Part shown: in pieces, positions 60,701 through 64,000 of the stretch
How the letters are laid out: every line of letters starts with the position of its first letter
Position numbering within the stretch: position 1 is the stretch's first letter
NCBI RefSeq assembly: GCF_051401765.1
Contig: NC_135073.1
Coordinates: 2,666,001-2,730,000, forward strand
DNA length: 64,000 nucleotides
Direction of reading: 5' to 3'
DNA from: Calliopsis andreniformis
Taxonomy: Eukaryota; Arthropoda; Insecta; Hymenoptera; Andrenidae
Position numbers and translations under genes: made by a program
Notes under the pieces: generated by a model
Databases searched by the model: none
The model's input: the letters and a program-made list of their open reading frames with translations, nothing else
What the model was told of the DNA's origin: nothing

Positions 60701-63070
60701 CCATAGACTTATTGATCTAGAAATTTAAAACTCTTAGGTATTATTTTACTGAGAATTGTTAATGAACGATAGATGTTAATTAACTAAAAATTCATTCACT
60801 GGATTAGCATTAGCACATAGAATCAAAAAGTGATTTTATTTATAACGCGTTTCAAATAAACTATTATTAACGTTTTGATAAAAAAAATTGAGCTCAATTA
60901 CGTATTTGATAAAGCAGATTACAGGTTTTGAAAAGTTTCTAGTTCCACCTCTGTCATTTGCTATAATTCTGAATCTTGCTATCAACAATGAGTTTGTAAA
61001 ACTTAGAACACACACTGAAAATATTATCGCTAATAGAGATTTTCTACTATTTCATTATGCAGTAATTTATCTTAAAAAATGCAAGTAGCAGAAACATTTT
61101 ACACCTATAAAATTATTGTTGTTAACTAGTCATGAAATTACGAACAACTGTAGTGTAAAATTAAGTTTATTATTTAATGAAATTAAGTCAGATTGATATA
61201 ATAGTTTTCATGACACTGAATATAATCCCACAGTCTTATCTGTCTCTAGGTCTCTATCCTTTCTTAAATTTTGTTTAATCAAAGATTTTTTAATTTTAGG
61301 AATTTTTCTCGCATGGACAGCGATAATCGCTCACAATTATTTCCACATGAGGAACAATTTCCGAATGTATTATTTTGATTTATCCACAATGTCATCGAAA
61401 GAATGGCGTATAACTCACGTATTGAGTCATCATACCTATCCGAATACTGTTTGGGATTATGAGGTATATGCAGCTGAACCATTCTTTGAGTGGCTTCTAT
61501 TCCAGAAGAAGAGTCTAGTTCGCGGCTTTCTCAGTCAAATACTTATGCCACTTTTCTGGGCTCTAATGTTCTACGAGCAAGCAGTTAAAAGGTTTAAATA
61601 TTATTTCTTATTTTCACTTCGGCGTTTACGAAATTATCTTTGCGCTCTGTGGCCAATAGAAGGCTACCTGTATCTGCATGTTTGAAACTTTTTGAATACT
61701 GTGTGTCATCGGTGTACGCACACCCGTCTCTCAATTTATAAATTATTCCTCCGTTTATATAGTACCTTTGTGGTTTCAGTTTCTGCAATCTTACGCGAAT
61801 TTAATAATTTGATATTAAAGCTGAAGTAGAACTTCAGAGTAAATTAAGCAATGAAGATAGTGACTGACAATGAGCCAGTTAAAAAGAAAGAATTGATCGT
61901 TTTGAAATACGATGCCGACAATGGCACCGAATTTAATTTATTTTGGTTTTTGAAGATTTCTGTAATTTTTTGTTGTTGTGAAGTACATAATTATTAACTA
62001 TTAAGAGATTATATTCACCTAGAAATTCGCAGGAAACTTACAAGCTCGAGAATTATTTTTAAAAAGAAACTATCAGTGAACATGATGCCTAATGTTTTTT
62101 CATTGAAAGATACATACATCTCTTAGCTTTATTGTTTTACGTTTCCATGATGAAATACTATTAAATAAAGGAGATGTCGCTGTCTATAAGACATTCTTTT
62201 ATGCGTTTGTTGGTGGATACTCCCTAGTCCAAACGTCTGGAAACAAAACTGAATAGATATTGAAGATAAATAAAAAGAAGCCCTTGACGATTTCATTTTT
62301 AAAAATTTTATTTCCAAAACTTCAAAAATAAAAGAAAAGTACTTTTTTCCATTGAAATTCCATGTTTTAAATTTATATGGCTGCTATTTCGTAACAAAAT
62401 ATAAAATTAAAATTCGGAGAACATTAAGGACTTCTAAATTTTATCTGTATTTAATATTCATTCAGCTTTTTACTTTTAAATGCACGGCTAGAGGATGTGT
62501 AGTAGCAAATGTATAAAAAAACATTTATCGACAGCAATATCTCCTTTAGTTAATAATATTTCTTCATGAAAATTTAGGATAATATAGCTAAGCTATGTAT
62601 CTTTTAGTCGAAAAACATTTTGCATCGTTCTCATTGATGATTTTTTGTTTAAAAACAATTCTAGAATTTGTAAGTTTCTTGCAGGTCTCTACGTGGAGGT
62701 AACCCCTTAAAATGTTTCCCATCTGTAATCAAACACCCTGTATAATTATTCAGAATATAACAGTTTATACTATAAAAGTAGTTATAATAATCGTTTATAC
62801 ATTTACGTATTAATGATGGAGCTACTAATTAACGATAAATTTTACTTGTTGCAGGTATTTTTCTGTTTTCTTCGAATATCGTAAATTCGAGTTTCGTGAT
62901 GCGGTACCATTCTTTCTTCCTGTCTTGATGTCCTTATTTGCATCGAACTTTCTGGTTGCTTTGAAATTTTGGTTACTGATCGTTATGACAAGCAGCTTTG
63001 TATTCTCCATGATCGGTTTTAATGCAGCGCATCATCATCCTGATATTTTCCACGATGGTGACATATACAG
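57475..63070 (+). CDS. Cyt-b5-r: Cytochrome b5-related fatty-acid desaturase-like protein, 5' four exons (runs off the window)
   Basis: Exons 57475-57705, 58912-59179, 61300-61591 and 62855-63070 join in frame to 335 residues plus a split codon. Residues about 35-105 form a cytochrome b5 domain: LYDLEKFAKFHPGGEEW with heme ligand His57, then EVFESHHI with His79/His80 as the second ligand. A membrane helix (about 140-165) leads into desaturase histidine boxes: HNYFH at 178-182, HVLSHH at 206-211 and AAHHHPDIFH at 321-330. Family members are about 430 residues, so the last quarter lies beyond 64000. In Drosophila, Cyt-b5-r is an ER membrane protein expressed in muscle and fat body; its substrate is uncertain. 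The ATG follows an in-frame stop and an acceptor at 57451-57452, so it is a secure start. Confidence 0.93.
58440..58660 (+). repeat. Dispersed repeat, partner of 27570
   Basis: Shares cgttttgcggtctcctatgt, ccaaaaataccaaaaaatcg and the final aaaggaggttgaagttagag with the copy at 27570-27880. It includes the tandem repeat at 58543-58622. Confidence 0.6.
58543..58622 (+). repeat. Short tandem repeat, unit ~19-22 bp
   Basis: Four imperfect units of gattatcgaattttgagat lie head to tail. Located in Cyt-b5-r intron 1, inside the dispersed repeat. Confidence 0.75.
58912..59179 (+). CDS. Cyt-b5-r: Cyt-b5-r exon 2
   Basis: Acceptor ttgttttcag ends at 58911; donor gtcagt at 59180. Encodes residues 78-166: SHHITDKAANLLPKYY, a basic linker, and the first membrane helix around VFTTTILLSLAAVST. 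Phase 1. Confidence 0.93.
59187..59391. mobile_element. MITE family 2, copy 7 bp after the Cyt-b5-r exon 2 donor
   Basis: Starts actaggctgcgagtgtttat and ends tgcataaaaatctgaagtct then agt, imperfect complements. The inner right arm atttatgaaaatgaaaattt matches 43829-44031. It begins only seven bases beyond the GT of the exon 2 splice donor. Confidence 0.7.
59688..60574. mobile_element. Large fold-back element (~887 bp) in Cyt-b5-r intron 2
   Basis: Starts tacagggtgagtcacctaac. The two ~280-bp halves are inverted and imperfect: aatgaaaccaccttttttca pairs with aaaaaggggtggttccattt, and caaggtcattcaagatcacg with gtgaccttgaatgaccttga. No ORF for a transposase. The left arm carries a long T run (about 59807-59820). 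Confidence 0.75.
61300..61591 (+). CDS. Cyt-b5-r: Cyt-b5-r exon 3
   Basis: Acceptor taattttag ends at 61299; donor gtttaa at 61592. Encodes residues 167-263 with histidine boxes HNYFH and HVLSHHTYPNT and a second hydrophobic segment near LMPLFWALMFY. Phase 2. Confidence 0.92.
62690..62745 (-). repeat. Lone transposon terminus in Cyt-b5-r intron 3
   Basis: On the minus strand this reads tatacagggtgtttgattac followed by agatgggaaacattttaagg, a terminus of the TACAGGGTGT class. The other end was not found. Confidence 0.4.
62855..63070 (+). CDS. Cyt-b5-r: Cyt-b5-r exon 4
   Basis: Acceptor cttgttgcag ends at 62854; donor gttcgt at 63071. Encodes residues 264-335: hydrophobic FFLPVLMSLFASNFLVAL and WLLIVMTSSFVFSMIGF, then the third His-rich box AAHHHPDIFHDGD. 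Phase 2. Confidence 0.92.
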
Positions 63071-64000
63071 GTTCGTTCATAATAAAATTCTAAATAAGTA
63101 ATTATCTACGTGTAACAAAAGCTTCTTCGTTTGTGTTTCTATTATTGTTTTTAAAATCACTTTACTTTTAGCCTGATGGTTCATGTACTATATGTACATG
63201 ATACTCTATTTGATAATATTCTATTTTTTAAATATTCCAAGGGTATAGTCGAATCGGCATGGTGAAAATGCTCTCAAACCAAATTAAATTTGGTGTACAT
63301 CAATTGATAGGGCCCTCAAAGAAAACTCTTTCTGTCAAATTTCAAGCCTGTGCCGTTATTAGGATGATAGGTGAACGGTGAAATGTCATTTATAGTTCAA
63401 GTTTCATATTTTTTGTTTTACTTAAATAGCAATTTATATTGGTTCTTGATTTTCTATACTATACGTATAATCTGTGTCTATTTAGACTATGGCATTTAGA
63501 TTGTAAAAATATATAACCTACCTTGATCATTTCAATACAAAGTCAATATTTTTAAACTTTTTGAGTTTCTTAAAAATCAGTTTTGCAATTGAAAATTTTG
63601 AACGAATTCACAAACATATATTCAAGGAGAGAGAATATTCCTGATTGTTCTTATAAATTTCTCGTCAGTAAAATAAAAAATATGGAACTTAAACTGTAAA
63701 TGACGTTTCACTTTGTAAGAACCCTCTTAACAGGGGTACTGTGTTGAAAGTTAGTAGAAAGGATTTTCTTCGAAGAGCCTATCGATCGGTGTGTACTAAG
63801 AATAAGTTGAATTTGGTTCGGCGGCACTCCCACCATGCCTATTTGATTACACCCTTTGTTTAATTTCCAATGTTTTCTCATTTAATTCAGTTCATGAACT
63901 ACAATTTTCTCAATAGAATCATACACCTCTTTTTGAATAAACTACAGATGTTCACGAAAGTTATTATTTTTTTAAAATACAATTAGGGAAATGAAACCTA
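63071..64000 (+). other. Cyt-b5-r: Start of Cyt-b5-r intron 4, truncated by the window end
   Basis: No continuation of the desaturase domain was recognised in the last 930 bp, so the next exon is beyond the window. The segment has no identified feature. Confidence 0.6.

Noticed and set aside
1..64000. tRNA, rRNA, CRISPR or viral insertions
   Set aside because: No tRNA-like A/B boxes with a cloverleaf, no rRNA words, no regularly spaced direct repeats and no viral protein-like frames were recognised by eye.

Overview
The window looks like AT-rich nuclear DNA from an insect, most probably a hymenopteran. The reasons are short GT-AG exons separated by AT-rich introns from 75 bp to more than 11 kb, insect-specific gene families (Yellow/MRJP and Cyt-b5-r), and dense small non-autonomous DNA transposons. 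No bacterial operons, rRNA, tRNA or CRISPR arrays were seen. The order is inferred, not proven.

Three protein-coding genes, all on the + strand, could be rebuilt by joining exons. (1) 1088-2633: a complete four-exon malectin, an ER-resident sugar-binding membrane protein of about 268 residues. Its probable 3' UTR runs to a poly(A) signal near 4626 and carries a long-inverted-repeat element. (2) 23255-41373: a complete five-exon Yellow/MRJP-family secreted protein of 458 residues, with an 11.4-kb first coding intron, a probable upstream noncoding exon in a CpG-rich patch near 19200-19480, and an unusual hydrophobic C-terminal tail. (3) 57475-63070 and beyond the window: four 5' exons of a cytochrome b5-related membrane fatty-acid desaturase-like protein (Cyt-b5-r). 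A TATA/initiator promoter near 49794 may be its start site.

Inside the big Yellow intron, on the opposite strand, lies a decayed carboxylesterase (about 29111-30560) whose catalytic serine motif is destroyed. Next to it is an intact short ORF with a good signal peptide (30629-30793), which may be its first exon or a separate small secreted peptide. A second signal-peptide-like ORF (39124-39369, + strand) sits in Yellow intron 4.

The rest is intergenic and intronic DNA filled with mobile-element remains. These include a palindromic MITE family with four copies plus a fragment; a family with ends like ACTAGACTGCGGATTT in five copies; at least six TTAA-flanked piggyBac-type palindromes; an hAT-like CAGGG element nested in one of them; a GGTGGCCGAATTTGGACC-ended element with a shared reading frame in two copies; a bounded array of a GACGTC-rich motif; and a degenerate non-LTR tail. 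I see no functional link between the three genes beyond being neighbours.
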